Shown here piece by piece: positions 52,692 through 62,608 of a DNA stretch of 64,000 nucleotides (position 1 is its first letter; the number at the start of each line of letters is the position of its first letter). Under the pieces are notes generated by a model. That model saw nothing but the letters and a program-made list of their open reading frames with translations, searched no databases and had not been told where the DNA came from. The translations under genes and the position numbers were made by a program. The stretch comes from Mesorhizobium sp. M3A.F.Ca.ET.080.04.2.1 (GTDB lineage Bacteria; Pseudomonadota; Alphaproteobacteria; Rhizobiales; Rhizobiaceae), in contig NZ_CP034451.1 in assembly GCF_003952525.1 (NCBI RefSeq), positions 2,418,001 to 2,482,000 on the forward strand, in the 5' to 3' direction.

Positions 52692-53318
52692 ATGAGCAGC
52701 CTGCAGAAGCTCGTGCTTGCCTCGGGTTCGCCGCGCCGCATCGAACTGCTGCAGCAGGCCGGAATCGAGCCGGACCGGATCCTGCCTGCCGATGTCGACG
52801 AGACGCCGCTGCGCGCCGAGCATCCGCGCTCGCTGGCCAAACGCCTGTCCAAAGACAAGGCCGAAAAAGCGCTGGCATCGCTGAAGAGCGAGGAAGGGGC
52901 CGGACCGGCCTTCATTCTTGCCGCCGATACGGTGGTGGCGGTCGGGCGGCGCATCCTGCCCAAGGCCGAGACGATCGATGACGCTGTCAACTGCCTCGGC
53001 CTGCTTTCAGGCCGCTCGCACCGGGTCTATTCCGGCATCTGCCTGATCACGCCGGGCGGCAAGCTGCGCCAGAAGCTGGTGGAGACGCGGGTTCGCTTCA
53101 AGCGGCTGCCGCGCGAGGAGATCGACGCCTATGTCGCTTCCGGCGAGTGGCGCGGCAAGGCCGGCGGCTACGCGGTGCAGGGCCTGGCCGGTTCCTTCGT
53201 GGTCAAGCTGGTCGGCTCCTACACCAATGTGGTCGGCCTGCCGCTCTATGAAAGCGTCGCGCTGCTTTCTGGCGAAGGGTTCAAGGCTTACCGGAACTGG
53301 CAAGCCGCGCGGCCATGA
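52692..53318 (+). CDS. maf: Maf-like nucleoside triphosphate pyrophosphatase
   Basis: The product has 208 residues from the ATG at 52692 ([24 protein letters not shown]). An upstream in-frame start at 52638 lies in the repeat. The SGSPRR loop and the [16 protein letters not shown] catalytic segment are clear, as is the KAGGYAVQG motif ([15 protein letters not shown]). The family hydrolyses non-canonical dTTP/UTP or m7GTP. The gene sits between infA and yacG. Confidence 0.94.
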   Translation: MSSLQKLVLASGSPRRIELLQQAGIEPDRILPADVDETPLRAEHPRSLAKRLSKDKAEKALASLKSEEGAGPAFILAADTVVAVGRRILPKAETIDDAVNCLGLLSGRSHRVYSGICLITPGGKLRQKLVETRVRFKRLPREEIDAYVASGEWRGKAGGYAVQGLAGSFVVKLVGSYTNVVGLPLYESVALLSGEGFKAYRNWQAARP

Positions 53319-53347
53319 GCCTGGATCACCCATGAGCCCTGACCAGC

Positions 53348-53569
53348 ATGAGTCTTGACGACAAGGTGACGCCGCTCAGGCCGAAGCGGCCCTGTCCCGA
53401 ATGCGGCAAGCCTTCGGCGCGCGAGCACTATCCGTTCTGCTCGGCGCGCTGCAAGGACATCGACCTCAATCGCTGGCTGAAGGGCGCCTACGTCATCCCC
53501 GGGCGTGACAGCGAGGAGGAAGAGGACGACAGCCCGACGCAAGGCCCCTCGCCTGAAGACGGGGAGTGA
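53348..53569 (+). CDS. yacG: DNA gyrase inhibitor YacG
   Basis: A 73-residue zinc protein: CPECGK and [14 protein letters not shown] supply four cysteine ligands. An acidic tail ([11 protein letters not shown]) is present. It binds and inhibits GyrB in E. coli. It follows maf by 29 bases. Confidence 0.93.
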   Translation: MSLDDKVTPLRPKRPCPECGKPSAREHYPFCSARCKDIDLNRWLKGAYVIPGRDSEEEEDDSPTQGPSPEDGE

Positions 53570-53635
53570 GCGCTCACCCGGCGTTCAGCCGTTTGGCGGC
53601 GATTTTTCTTTCCCGATGAAACGGGCAGCCAAGCT

Positions 53636-53701
53636 AAGTGATTGTTTTTACGCATTTGCGGACAGAAAACCGCTGCGCACTTTTCCTGCAATCGCTCTGG
53701 A
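53636..53701. repeat. RIME-like palindrome between yacG and tRNA-Phe
   Basis: AGTGATTG (about 53637) and CAATCGCT (about 53690) flank a core with GAAAACCGCTGCGCACTTTTC, the same family as at 20071 and 51808. The rest of the gap from 53570 to 53795 holds nothing else. Confidence 0.65.
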
Positions 53702-53795
53702 CAGGCCCAATTCCCGTGCTATAACCCACGCGCTTTCAAGGGATGCCGCCCGGCGCCCCAGGAAACCCGGCGCGCGATCCCGTTAGCCGGTACAG

Positions 53796-53871
<76 letters not shown>

Positions 53872-53952
53872 TCATTTTCCCCAAGAAATTCAAGCTGTTA
53901 CGTGAGCTGACGTCGGCATATGTCGCCGGCACATCACCTGGCTGGAGCGGCA

Positions 53953-54821
53953 TCAGATTGCGAATTGCTCTTCTGCCTCTTCGAGCACTTCGATTAGTCG
54001 GTTGAACTCAACAGGCGAATTGCCGCCGATATTGTGGATTCGAAACGGTGCGCTGCTGGTCGCTGGATCAGGTGCCGCACTTCTCCACTGCGGACTGGCT
54101 GTCGCAGGATGTTGCATGACGCGGGCCATGCCCTCGACGATGTCGTCGATATAGGTGAAATCGCGCTGCATGTTGCCATGGTTGAAGACGTCGATCGGCT
54201 CGTCGGCGAGTCTGGGCTTGGTGAAAATGAAGAGGGCCATGTCGGGCCGCCCCCACGGGCCATAGACAGTGAACAAACGCAGACCCGTCGTCGGCAGTCC
54301 GAAAACATGGCTGTACGTATGCGCCATCAACTCATTCGCTTTCTTGCTAGCAGCGTAGAGGCTGAGCGGATGGTCGGCCGAATCGTGAACGGAGAACGGT
54401 ATCCGGGTGCTGCCGCCACAGATCGAGCTCGAGGATGCATAGACTAGATGGCCGGTTGACGCGTGCCGGCATCCCTCAAGGATGTTGAGAAACCCATTGA
54501 GATTACTTTCCGCATAAGCGTGAGCATTCCTCAGCGAATGGCGAACGCCGGCTTGAGCTGCGAGACTGACTGCGATCTCGGGAGCAACGGGGACGAACAG
54601 CGTGGAAATCGACTCCGATCCGTAAGGTCGATATGCTCGAAGCGGAAATGCGGAAACGCTTCCAACTGCTCGAGCCGAGCTCGCTTCAGGTTAATGTCAT
54701 AGTACCCATTCATCGAATCGAGACCGACTACCTGCCGACCATCAGCAAGCAGCCTCCGGCATAGATGAAAACCTATGAACCCGGCTGCCCCCGTGATCAG
54801 AATCGGTCTGTTTGATGTCAC
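53953..54821 (-). pseudogene. UDP-glucuronate 4-epimerase remnant, frameshifted and truncated
   Basis: The N-terminal part ([45 protein letters not shown]) is a Rossmann NAD-binding domain of the extended SDR epimerases. The frame breaks near 54608-54612; adding one base restores it. The middle, in another frame, reads [31 protein letters not shown] and keeps the YxxxK pair (LYAASKKANE). The last 125 residues run LMAHTYSHVFGLPTTGLRLFTVYGPWGRPDMA to EVLEEAEEQFAI, then stop, about 60 residues short of family length. Both faults suggest a dead gene. Its original role was exopolysaccharide or LPS sugar synthesis. Confidence 0.85.
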
Positions 54822-54910
54822 GGCATATTCCTCACGTTAATCTCTGCCCAGTTCAAAGGGTCATTCCACCTCGCGTCCATTTATCCGAAGCCGCATCATC
54901 AGAATGATCG

Positions 54911-57703
54911 ATGAAAATCCCGCTGTGGAGATCCATAACCCAGCATCACCTTTCGCTCAGGCAAGCCATGCTCCCGGCGTACTTGAAGGCACCAGCGGCG
55001 GACCAGGATCTTGATGAGGCTCCTCTTCCGGCAGGGTCCTCCAAATGGGAAGACGTGCCCGACTACGCTCTCGATCATGGCGGGCCCGTCCTGCGCTCCT
55101 ATCGGCCTCTGCCGGCCGGGTTTGCGGAAATCGGCATCGGTCCTCACCTGGAGACCGCCGTAAGGCAATATCCGCATAAGATCGCACTGCATGACGGTGT
55201 CAACGGACTCTCCTATTCGGCGCTCGGCACTGCCGTCGAGATCCTCTCCCGCCGAATCGCGACAGCCGTTGCCCAAGGCAGTCCAGTCGGAATCTGCCAG
55301 CCATATTCCGTCTGGAGCATTGTTGCGATGCTCGCAACAGTCGCCGCCGGGCGGATCTCAATTCCCCTCAACGCAAGAGACCCCAGCCCCCGGATCCAGG
55401 AGATTGTGTCCGCGGCCAAGCTCTCGGCTATGCTGGGCATGGGGGACAGGCCCCGCGACCTGCCGGCCGATGTCCAATGGATCGACATGGCCGCAAGTGC
55501 GGCCTCGGAGTCCTATTTGCCCGCCCCGCTCCTTCCCTCGCCTTGTGTCGATAAGGCGGCGATCGTTCTCTATACGTCCGGCAGCACCGGGCGTCCCAAA
55601 GGCATCGTCAACAGCGAGCGCAGCCTGCTCAGGCGAGTGCAACAATATGTCGACGCATGTCACATCAATTCCGAGGACGTCTTTCTGCCCCTGACGGGTC
55701 TGGCCACGATAGCCGGCTGCCGAGAGATTTTGACGGCCATCCTCACCGGCGCCACCCTGCACCTCGTCGAACTGGAAGCGACCGGCCTGCGTGGCGTTCG
55801 CGCCAGGATGCGCGACGAAGGCGTGACGGTCATCTATCTCGTGCCCGCCTTGCTGCGCACGCTCATGGCAGACGCCCCCGAGGGCACGTTCAGGTCGCTG
55901 AGGGTGGTCCGCGTCGGGGGTGAAAAGGTGCTTTGGACCGACATTGCCCTGTTGCGCCAAGCCGTCCCCCAGCAGTGCGTGATCCAGATCGGCTATTCGT
56001 CTACGGAAACGACAGGCTCCCAGTGGTTTTTGCCGTCAGAACAGCCGAATGCGGAGGCGGACGCGCCGGTCGGACGCCTTTTGCCGGGCATCGCATTCGC
56101 GATCGTGGATGAGGAAGGACGACCCGTCCCGTCCGGTGAGACCGGAGAGCTGGTGATCAAGAGCCCTTACGTCCTGCTTGGGCATTGGGAAAACGGCGCC
56201 GTCCTGCCTGCCGAAGCGGACCCTGACGATCCGGGCAAACGGATCTTTCCAACCGGTGATCTCGTCCGATTGGACAGCCAACGTCTGTTGAGGATCATCG
56301 GCCGAAAGGGGCGGCAGATAAAGATCAATGGCCGACGGATCGAGCCGGCCGAGCTCGAACGGGTGATGCGATCGGCCTCGTCGGTCCAGGACGCCGTGGC
56401 CATCGTGACCGAGGCAACCGAGCTTGTCGCATTCGCGGTACCGAACGATTCCGCCGGTCCGGACTTTGTGGATGGTCTGCGCCAGTTGATCGCAAACACG
56501 CTGCCCTCGCCCTTGCGACCCCTGCGGCTTCACCGCGTGGGCGAGATTCCCCGCCTGAGCAGCGGAAAGATAGACCTCGCGAAACTGGGCAAGATGGATC
56601 TGTTGGCCAGAAAGCCGGCCACCACCGCCGATCCGCCAAGTCCCGGCAGCGACCTCAAAGTGCGTCAGGTGGTGCAGAAGGCCTGGAGCAAGGTTCTCAA
56701 CACGCGAGCAGCCGCAGGCAGGTGGGACGAGGCAGGAGGAGATTCGCTCAAGCTGTTGCACTGCGTGATGGAGATAGAAAACCTCATCGGCCAGGAACTC
56801 GGGCTTGAGAGCTTCACCGTGGGGATGAGCGCGGACGAAATGGTCACGGCAGTGGCCGCCGCGCAAGCAACCGCCTCGGGCAAAGCCGCGCCGGACCATA
56901 ACCCGCCGCTTCTTTTCCTGTTTCCCGGGTCGGTCGGCTACGGACCGAGCCTTGCCGCCTTCGCCTCCGCCATGGGCAAGACAGCCAAGGTCATGCCAAT
57001 TCGATATCCAGGCCTGGCACTGATCCTTAAAGGGCAGAATGATCTGGCGAGCATGGCGGATGCGGCGGTCCAACAGGTCAACCGAGCGCAGCCGTCGGGC
57101 CATGTCAGGCTTCTTGGCCACTCGCTTGGCGGAGCAGTTGCCCTGGAAGTCGCTCTGCGCCTGCTCAAGGCGGGACGATCGGTGAAGTTCGTCGGTATCC
57201 TCGATACAAGCCTCGAGGGCGAACGCAGCCGCCGCTGGGAGACAATCGCCCGCACGGCGCGTCGGCTCCGGTCCAACCGCATCTCGTTCCACCGCGTTGC
57301 TTGCCGAGCCCTGGCGAAGATCGCGGTCAGAACAGGTTATGAAACGCGTCTCGCTCGCGCGATCGACCACTACACCGACGGCCAGTTCAACGGCGCGTGC
57401 TTCCGGATCAAGCTGGAATTGCAGGAAGTCTTGCGGGCCCAGGCCTTTTTCCGCTGGTTGGAGCAACCCAAGGCGCCGCTTCCCATTCAAGGCACTTTGT
57501 TTCGCTGTGCTCGCCCAGGCATGTCACGCGCCATCGGCTGGGATCGCGTGTTCTGCGATCTGCAGGTGATTTCGATCGTCGGCACCCATATCGATCTTGT
57601 CGTCGAGCCGCATGTGGCGACGAACCGTCCGCTGATCGAAAAGGCCGTCCTGCAAACCTATACACCTGCCGAATCCCTGCGCTTGGAGGGCCAGGCTGCG
57701 TGA
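54911..57703 (+). CDS. NRPS-like protein: adenylation - carrier - thioesterase
   Basis: The product has 930 residues. The adenylation domain (about 80-560) shows A3 YTSGSTGRPKG (about 220), A5 YSSTETTG (about 360), A7 PTGDLVRLD, A8 IGRKGRQIKINGRRIEP and A10 LSSGKIDL. The carrier domain GGDSLKLL (Ser about 612) would hold the phosphopantetheine arm. The thioesterase (about 665-915) has GHSLGGAVALEVA. There is no condensation domain. At A4, where amino-acid-activating domains have FDxS, this reads PLTGLATIAG, so the substrate may not be an alpha-amino acid. It heads the operon; its stop overlaps the next start (GTGA). There is no obvious ribosome site before the ATG. Confidence 0.87.
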   Translation: MKIPLWRSITQHHLSLRQAMLPAYLKAPAADQDLDEAPLPAGSSKWEDVPDYALDHGGPVLRSYRPLPAGFAEIGIGPHLETAVRQYPHKIALHDGVNGLSYSALGTAVEILSRRIATAVAQGSPVGICQPYSVWSIVAMLATVAAGRISIPLNARDPSPRIQEIVSAAKLSAMLGMGDRPRDLPADVQWIDMAASAASESYLPAPLLPSPCVDKAAIVLYTSGSTGRPKGIVNSERSLLRRVQQYVDACHINSEDVFLPLTGLATIAGCREILTAILTGATLHLVELEATGLRGVRARMRDEGVTVIYLVPALLRTLMADAPEGTFRSLRVVRVGGEKVLWTDIALLRQAVPQQCVIQIGYSSTETTGSQWFLPSEQPNAEADAPVGRLLPGIAFAIVDEEGRPVPSGETGELVIKSPYVLLGHWENGAVLPAEADPDDPGKRIFPTGDLVRLDSQRLLRIIGRKGRQIKINGRRIEPAELERVMRSASSVQDAVAIVTEATELVAFAVPNDSAGPDFVDGLRQLIANTLPSPLRPLRLHRVGEIPRLSSGKIDLAKLGKMDLLARKPATTADPPSPGSDLKVRQVVQKAWSKVLNTRAAAGRWDEAGGDSLKLLHCVMEIENLIGQELGLESFTVGMSADEMVTAVAAAQATASGKAAPDHNPPLLFLFPGSVGYGPSLAAFASAMGKTAKVMPIRYPGLALILKGQNDLASMADAAVQQVNRAQPSGHVRLLGHSLGGAVALEVALRLLKAGRSVKFVGILDTSLEGERSRRWETIARTARRLRSNRISFHRVACRALAKIAVRTGYETRLARAIDHYTDGQFNGACFRIKLELQEVLRAQAFFRWLEQPKAPLPIQGTLFRCARPGMSRAIGWDRVFCDLQVISIVGTHIDLVVEPHVATNRPLIEKAVLQTYTPAESLRLEGQAA

Positions 57704-58683
57704 TCTCGAGATTCACCAAGGATGTGCTGGCGTTGGATGCCGCCGCTGAGGCAGAGCGCATCGTGACGGCGACACGTGAACAGGTACTGGTCACGCTTCG
57801 GCGGCGCGGGGTGGTGGTTGGGCTGTCGGGCGGCATCGATAGTTCCGTCGTCGCATCGTTGTGCGTGCGTGCCTTCGGCAGGGACAAGGTGCTGGGAATC
57901 TTCATGCCGGAGCGCGATTCCTCCGGAGACTCGCTGAGGCTCGGACGTGTCGTCGCAGCCCAGCTCGGCATCGACACTCTGGTGGAAGACATTGCGCCGG
58001 CGCTCGATGCCATCGGCGCCTATCGCCGGCAGTCCGAGGCCATCCGCTCCGTCGTTCCGGACTACGATCAAGGATGGAAATGCAAGCTTGTGCTTACTCC
58101 GGTCCTGAAGAGCCAAGGGCTCAACATCACCCGGCTCACGGTTGAAGATCCCGATGGCAACATCAACACGGTTCGGCTGTCCACGGCAGCCTACCTGCAG
58201 ATCGTTGCGGCGACCAACTACAAGCAGCGCATCCGCAAGATGACCGAATATTACCACGCGGATCGCCTTGGCTACGCGGTAGCTGGAACGCCCAACCGGC
58301 TCGAATTCGACCAGGGCTTCTTCGTCAAGCAAGGCGACGGCATCGCCGACGTGATGCCGATCGTGCACCTCTACAAAACCCAGGTTTACCAGCTGGCGGA
58401 ATATCTCGGCGTGGATGAAGAAATCCGGCGCAGGCCGCCGACCACCGACACGTTCTCCATGGCGCAGAGCCAGGAGGAGTTCTATTTCGCGCTGCCCTAC
58501 CAGCTGACCGATCTATGCCTCTACGGCGTGAACCACGGAGTGTGTGCGGACGAGGTGGCGGCGGCTTCGGGCCTCACCGGCGGCCAGGTCGAGAAGGTCT
58601 TCAAGGACATCGAAGCCAAGCGTCGGGCCGCGCGCTATCTGCATGCCCGGCCCTTGCCGTCCGTGCCGATGGACCTGGACTGA
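57700..58683 (+). CDS. NAD synthetase-like N-type ATP pyrophosphatase
   Basis: The product has 327 residues from a GTG overlapping the upstream stop. The N-type pyrophosphatase loop is VGLSGGIDSSVVASL (about residues 40-54). The later motifs VAGTPNRLEFDQGFFVKQGDG and HLYKTQVYQLAEYLGVDEEIRRRPPTTD are those of NadE. It lacks the nitrilase-type glutaminase domain of the long rhizobial NadE, so it would need ammonia or be fed by a partner. Lying between an adenylation/thioesterase protein and an AsnB-like amidotransferase, it more likely makes an amide in a special pathway than NAD. Confidence 0.82.
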   Translation: MISRFTKDVLALDAAAEAERIVTATREQVLVTLRRRGVVVGLSGGIDSSVVASLCVRAFGRDKVLGIFMPERDSSGDSLRLGRVVAAQLGIDTLVEDIAPALDAIGAYRRQSEAIRSVVPDYDQGWKCKLVLTPVLKSQGLNITRLTVEDPDGNINTVRLSTAAYLQIVAATNYKQRIRKMTEYYHADRLGYAVAGTPNRLEFDQGFFVKQGDGIADVMPIVHLYKTQVYQLAEYLGVDEEIRRRPPTTDTFSMAQSQEEFYFALPYQLTDLCLYGVNHGVCADEVAAASGLTGGQVEKVFKDIEAKRRAARYLHARPLPSVPMDLD

Positions 58684-58688
58684 CCCCG

Positions 58689-60710
58689 ATGTGCGGGATC
58701 GCCGGAATATTGGCGCTGAATGCCACCGCTGAACCGCCTTCGCGCGAAGCCCTGTTGCGCATGGCTGGTGCGCTTGCGCATCGCGGCCCCGACGAGCGGG
58801 GCCTGTACCGGGACAGACGTGCAGGGCTGGCGCATGCCCGTCTGTCGGTCGTCGATCTTCAGCTTGGGCAACAGCCCCTTGCCGACGCCAGTGGCCTGAC
58901 GTGGATCGTCTTCAACGGCGAGATTTTCAACTACCTCGAACTGCGCGACAGACTGATCGTTCTCGGTCATCGGTTCCGCACCCGCAGCGATACCGAAGTC
59001 GTCCTGCACGCCTATCAGCAGTGGGGCGAGGCCGTCTTCGAGCGCATGAACGGTCAATGGGCGCTGGCAATCTGGGACGCCGTTGCCGGTCGGCTGGTAT
59101 TGTCGCGCGATCGCTACGGCATTTGCCCGCTGCATTGGTGCGAGCATGGCGGACGCCTATTCTTTGCCAGCGAAGTCAAAGCGATTTTCGCCGCCGACGT
59201 CGCGATACCGCGCACATTCGATCCGGCAGGCATCGACCAGATATTCACCATGTGGACGGTTGTCGCTCCGCAGAATGTCTTCCAGGGCATCCGGGAGCTC
59301 CCGCCTGGACATGTTCGCGTCTATGAGAACGGGGCGGCGCGCGAACATGCATTCTGGCAACCGCGCTTTCCGGAAATCCCTGGTCCGGACCCGGACCGGT
59401 TTAGCGGCTCCCTGGATGAGGCGGTCGAGGAGGTCGGCCTCGCGCTCGAAGCCGCGACGGCCTTGCGGATCGTACAGGCCGATGTGCCTGTCGGCTGCTA
59501 TCTGTCCGGGGGGCTCGACAGCTCCCTTGTCGCCACTCTGGGAAGACGCTTCGCCGGCCAGCGTTTCCAGACCTTCTCCCTGCGCTTTGCGGATGCCGAA
59601 TATGACGAGACCCGTTTCCAGCGGCTTGTTGCCGCCCAAACCGGAAGCGAGCACCACGAGGTGGTCGTCTCGCGCAGCGATATCGCCGAGGTCTTTCCCG
59701 AGGTGATCCGCCATACCGAGCGGCCGATCCTCAGGACCGCCCCGGCACCGCTGTTCCTGCTGTCGGGCTTGGTGCGCAAACACGGCATCAAGGTGGTGCT
59801 GACCGGGGAAGGCGCCGACGAGATGTTTGCCGGCTACGACCTGTTCCGCGAAGGAAAGGTGCGCCGCTTCTGGGGACGCCAGCCTGCCTCGACCAGACGC
59901 GCCGGGCTGCTCGAGCGCCTCTACCCCTACCTCTCGCGTTCACCGGTTCGCCAGCAGGCATTGGCGAGGCAGTTTTTCGGCCGCAACATTCATGCTCATG
60001 ACATGCCGGGCTTTGCGCATGACACGCGCTGGCGCACGACCAGCGCGATCAAACGGCTGTTCTGCCCCGATATGCGCGCCGCCTCGCAACGCCGCGATGC
60101 GGTGAGCGAGCTGCTTTCGACATTGCCGGCCGAATTCCCGCAGTGGAGTGCCCTCGCCCAAGACCAGTATCTAGAAATCCGGACTTTGATGTCGGGCTAT
60201 CTGCTCTCGTCGCAAGGAGACAGGATGCTTATGGCCCATTCCGTCGAGGGCCGCTTCCCGTTCCTGGATGACAACGTCATTGCCCTGGCGAATGCGCTTC
60301 CCGACGCCTACAAGCTTCGGGGGCTCGACGAGAAACACGTGCTGAAACGCGTCGCCGCACCGATCCTGCCGCCGCAGATCGTTGCCCGAAAGAAGCAGCC
60401 CTACCGGGCGCCGAATGCGCTGAGTTTCTTCGCCGCGGACGCCCCGGCATACATTCGTGACGCATTGTCCGAGGCGGCATTGCGGACGGCGGGCGTATTC
60501 GATGCCTCATCGGTTGAGGGTTTGGTCGGGAAATGCCGAGCCAGAGTTGGCGACGGCGACATGTCGAATTCCGACAACATGGCCCTGGTGGGCGTGCTGT
60601 CGACGCAGCTCCTGCATCAGCAATTTGTCGCAACCCGTCCAGTCGGCGCGACAAGGCCGGATCTCAGCATCGATGTCGACTACGAGCATCGGGAAAGAGA
60701 GCTCGCATGA
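58689..60710 (+). CDS. AsnB-like glutamine-dependent amidotransferase
   Basis: A 673-residue enzyme. The start at 58689 gives MCGIAGI with Cys2 as the glutaminase nucleophile. The class II glutaminase domain (HRGPDERG, NGEIFNYLELR, RSDTEVVLHAY) is followed by the synthetase domain with SGGLDSSLVATL (about 270-283) and GEGADEMFAGY. It adenylates a carboxylate and transfers ammonia from glutamine. It is longer and more divergent than housekeeping AsnB, like the copies in exopolysaccharide and exosortase-linked clusters. It lies 5 bases after the NadE-like gene and overlaps the ligase gene (ATGA). Confidence 0.9.
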   Translation: MCGIAGILALNATAEPPSREALLRMAGALAHRGPDERGLYRDRRAGLAHARLSVVDLQLGQQPLADASGLTWIVFNGEIFNYLELRDRLIVLGHRFRTRSDTEVVLHAYQQWGEAVFERMNGQWALAIWDAVAGRLVLSRDRYGICPLHWCEHGGRLFFASEVKAIFAADVAIPRTFDPAGIDQIFTMWTVVAPQNVFQGIRELPPGHVRVYENGAAREHAFWQPRFPEIPGPDPDRFSGSLDEAVEEVGLALEAATALRIVQADVPVGCYLSGGLDSSLVATLGRRFAGQRFQTFSLRFADAEYDETRFQRLVAAQTGSEHHEVVVSRSDIAEVFPEVIRHTERPILRTAPAPLFLLSGLVRKHGIKVVLTGEGADEMFAGYDLFREGKVRRFWGRQPASTRRAGLLERLYPYLSRSPVRQQALARQFFGRNIHAHDMPGFAHDTRWRTTSAIKRLFCPDMRAASQRRDAVSELLSTLPAEFPQWSALAQDQYLEIRTLMSGYLLSSQGDRMLMAHSVEGRFPFLDDNVIALANALPDAYKLRGLDEKHVLKRVAAPILPPQIVARKKQPYRAPNALSFFAADAPAYIRDALSEAALRTAGVFDASSVEGLVGKCRARVGDGDMSNSDNMALVGVLSTQLLHQQFVATRPVGATRPDLSIDVDYEHRERELA

Positions 60711-62260
60711 TCCATGGTGCCGTACCGCTCCTGCACGACTATCTGATCCACTCCGCCGGGCGGCTCGCCGACAAGGTGGCGCTGGTTTGCAACGGACAAC
60801 GCCTCACCTACGGCGAGATCGACGAGCGCTCCAACGGGATGGCGCAATCCCTGGCATCAGGCGGCGTGCAACGCGGCGACCGCGTGATGATCTTCGCCGA
60901 CAACACGGTCGAGACGGTTGTCAGCTTCTGGGCGGTGCTGAAGGCAAACGCGGTCGTTTGCCTCGTCAACCCGCTCACGAAAAGCGAAAAGCTCGATTAC
61001 CTTCTGAATGATTGCCGGCCGACGGCGCTGATCACCGACCAGCACCTGCGCTCGGCCTTCGTTGCACCAGCGCAGAACTGCCGCTCCCTGCGAAAGGTGA
61101 TCGTATCGGGGCCGATCGATGACGACGAACTCACCCGCCTGCCGCACGGGGTGCGCTGGGAAGCGGCTGCTGAAAGAGCTCCCGCCGCTCCGGCGCGCAA
61201 TTCGATCGACATCGATCTTGCCGCCATCATCTACACCTCAGGGTCGACCGGCGAGCCCAAAGGCGTGATGCTGACGCACCGCAACATGACGGCGGCATGC
61301 ACATCGATAGCATCCTATCTGGAACTCCGCGAGGATGACGTCATCCTCAACGTCCTGCCGCTCGCCTTCGACTACGGCCTCTATCAGATGCTGATGGCGT
61401 TCCGTACCGGCGCCCGCCTTGTCCTCGAACGATCCTTCGCTTTCCCGGCGCAGATTCTTAAGGTGATCAAGGAAGAGAGGGTCACAGGCTTTCCCGGCGT
61501 GCCCACCATCTTTGCCTCGCTTTCGGAGCTCAAGTCGCTGAAGGATCACGACTTCTCGAGCATCCGCTACGTCACCAACACCGCAGCCGCCTTGTCGCTC
61601 AAGCACATCAACATGCTGAAGGAGATCTTTTCGGACGCTCGGATCTATTCGATGTACGGTCTTACCGAGTGCAAGCGCTGCACCTATCTGCCGCCGGAAG
61701 ATCTCGAGCGAAAGCCTCTGAGCGTCGGGATCGCAATCCCGAACACGGAAATGTGGCTCGTCGACGAGAACGACAAGCGGGTCGAGCCGGGTACCGTCGG
61801 ACAGCTGGTTATCCGTGGCGCCACGGTGATGAAGGGCTACTGGGGCAAGCCGGAAGCGACCGCGAGAAAATTGAAGCCCGGCCCCTTGCCCGGCGAGCAG
61901 GTCCTCTACACCGGCGACTACTGCCGCATGGACGCCGACGGCTATCTCTACTTCATCGGCCGCGGCGACGAGATCATAAAATCCCGGGGCGAGAAGGTTC
62001 CGCCGAAGGAAGTTGAAAACGTGCTGGTGAATATTCCGGGCGTCAAGGAGGCCGCCGTTGTCGGCGTGCCTGACGAGCTTCTGGGCCAGGCGGTCAAGGC
62101 TTTCGTCGTGATCGAGCAAGGACGCATTGTCGGCGAAAGGCAGTTGCAGATGGAATGCCAGAAGCGGCTTGAAAGCTTCATGGTCCCGAAATCCATCGTC
62201 ATCGTGCCCAGCCTGCCCATGACGGATACCGGAAAACTCAAGAAGGTGGCTCTTTCCTAG
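60707..62260 (+). CDS. AMP-dependent acyl-CoA/acyl-ACP ligase
   Basis: A 517-residue ANL-superfamily enzyme: A3 YTSGSTGEPKGVM (about 175), A5 SMYGLTECKR, A7 YTGDYCRMDADG, A8 GRGDEIIKSRGEKVPPKEVE, and the C-terminal catalytic lysine in TDTGKLKKVALS. It activates a carboxylate as the adenylate and loads it on CoA or a carrier, most obviously the ACP encoded next. Length and motifs are close to ligases associated with exosortase/polysaccharide clusters. It is coupled to the amidotransferase gene by a 4-base overlap. Confidence 0.9.
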   Translation: MIHGAVPLLHDYLIHSAGRLADKVALVCNGQRLTYGEIDERSNGMAQSLASGGVQRGDRVMIFADNTVETVVSFWAVLKANAVVCLVNPLTKSEKLDYLLNDCRPTALITDQHLRSAFVAPAQNCRSLRKVIVSGPIDDDELTRLPHGVRWEAAAERAPAAPARNSIDIDLAAIIYTSGSTGEPKGVMLTHRNMTAACTSIASYLELREDDVILNVLPLAFDYGLYQMLMAFRTGARLVLERSFAFPAQILKVIKEERVTGFPGVPTIFASLSELKSLKDHDFSSIRYVTNTAAALSLKHINMLKEIFSDARIYSMYGLTECKRCTYLPPEDLERKPLSVGIAIPNTEMWLVDENDKRVEPGTVGQLVIRGATVMKGYWGKPEATARKLKPGPLPGEQVLYTGDYCRMDADGYLYFIGRGDEIIKSRGEKVPPKEVENVLVNIPGVKEAAVVGVPDELLGQAVKAFVVIEQGRIVGERQLQMECQKRLESFMVPKSIVIVPSLPMTDTGKLKKVALS

Positions 62261-62312
62261 TGCCTGTTGGACGGCGCCGACTGCATTTTGTCTCTTTTGG
62301 AGGGTGGATTAG

Positions 62313-62588
62313 ATGGATTCGATTTTGGCAACGAGGCCTGCGGGCGACATCTACACGAAACAAATTCGCGATTTCCTGGCTTCGAACTTCTACATCGCCG
62401 ACGTGAAATCTCTGAGCACCACGCAATCGCTGCTCGATCAGGGCATCGTCGACTCTACGGGGGTGCTCGAGGTCATCGGCTTCATCGAAGAGACCTTTGG
62501 CATCACTGTCGAGGACAGCGAGCTTCTGCCGGAGAACCTCGATTCCATCCAGGGCATTGCGCAATTCATCGCCCGCAAGCGGGGATGA
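62313..62588 (+). CDS. Acyl carrier protein
   Basis: A 91-residue stand-alone carrier: LLDQGIVDSTGVLEVIGFIEETFGITVEDSELLPENLDSI, with the phosphopantetheine serine predicted at 48 (DST). The helical four-helix pattern and acidic second helix are typical. GGAGGG lies 8-12 bases before the ATG. It is the last gene of the plus-strand operon and the likely acceptor for the ligase product. Confidence 0.9.
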   Translation: MDSILATRPAGDIYTKQIRDFLASNFYIADVKSLSTTQSLLDQGIVDSTGVLEVIGFIEETFGITVEDSELLPENLDSIQGIAQFIARKRG

Positions 62589-62608
62589 AGCTCCGATCCG
62601 CCAATTTC

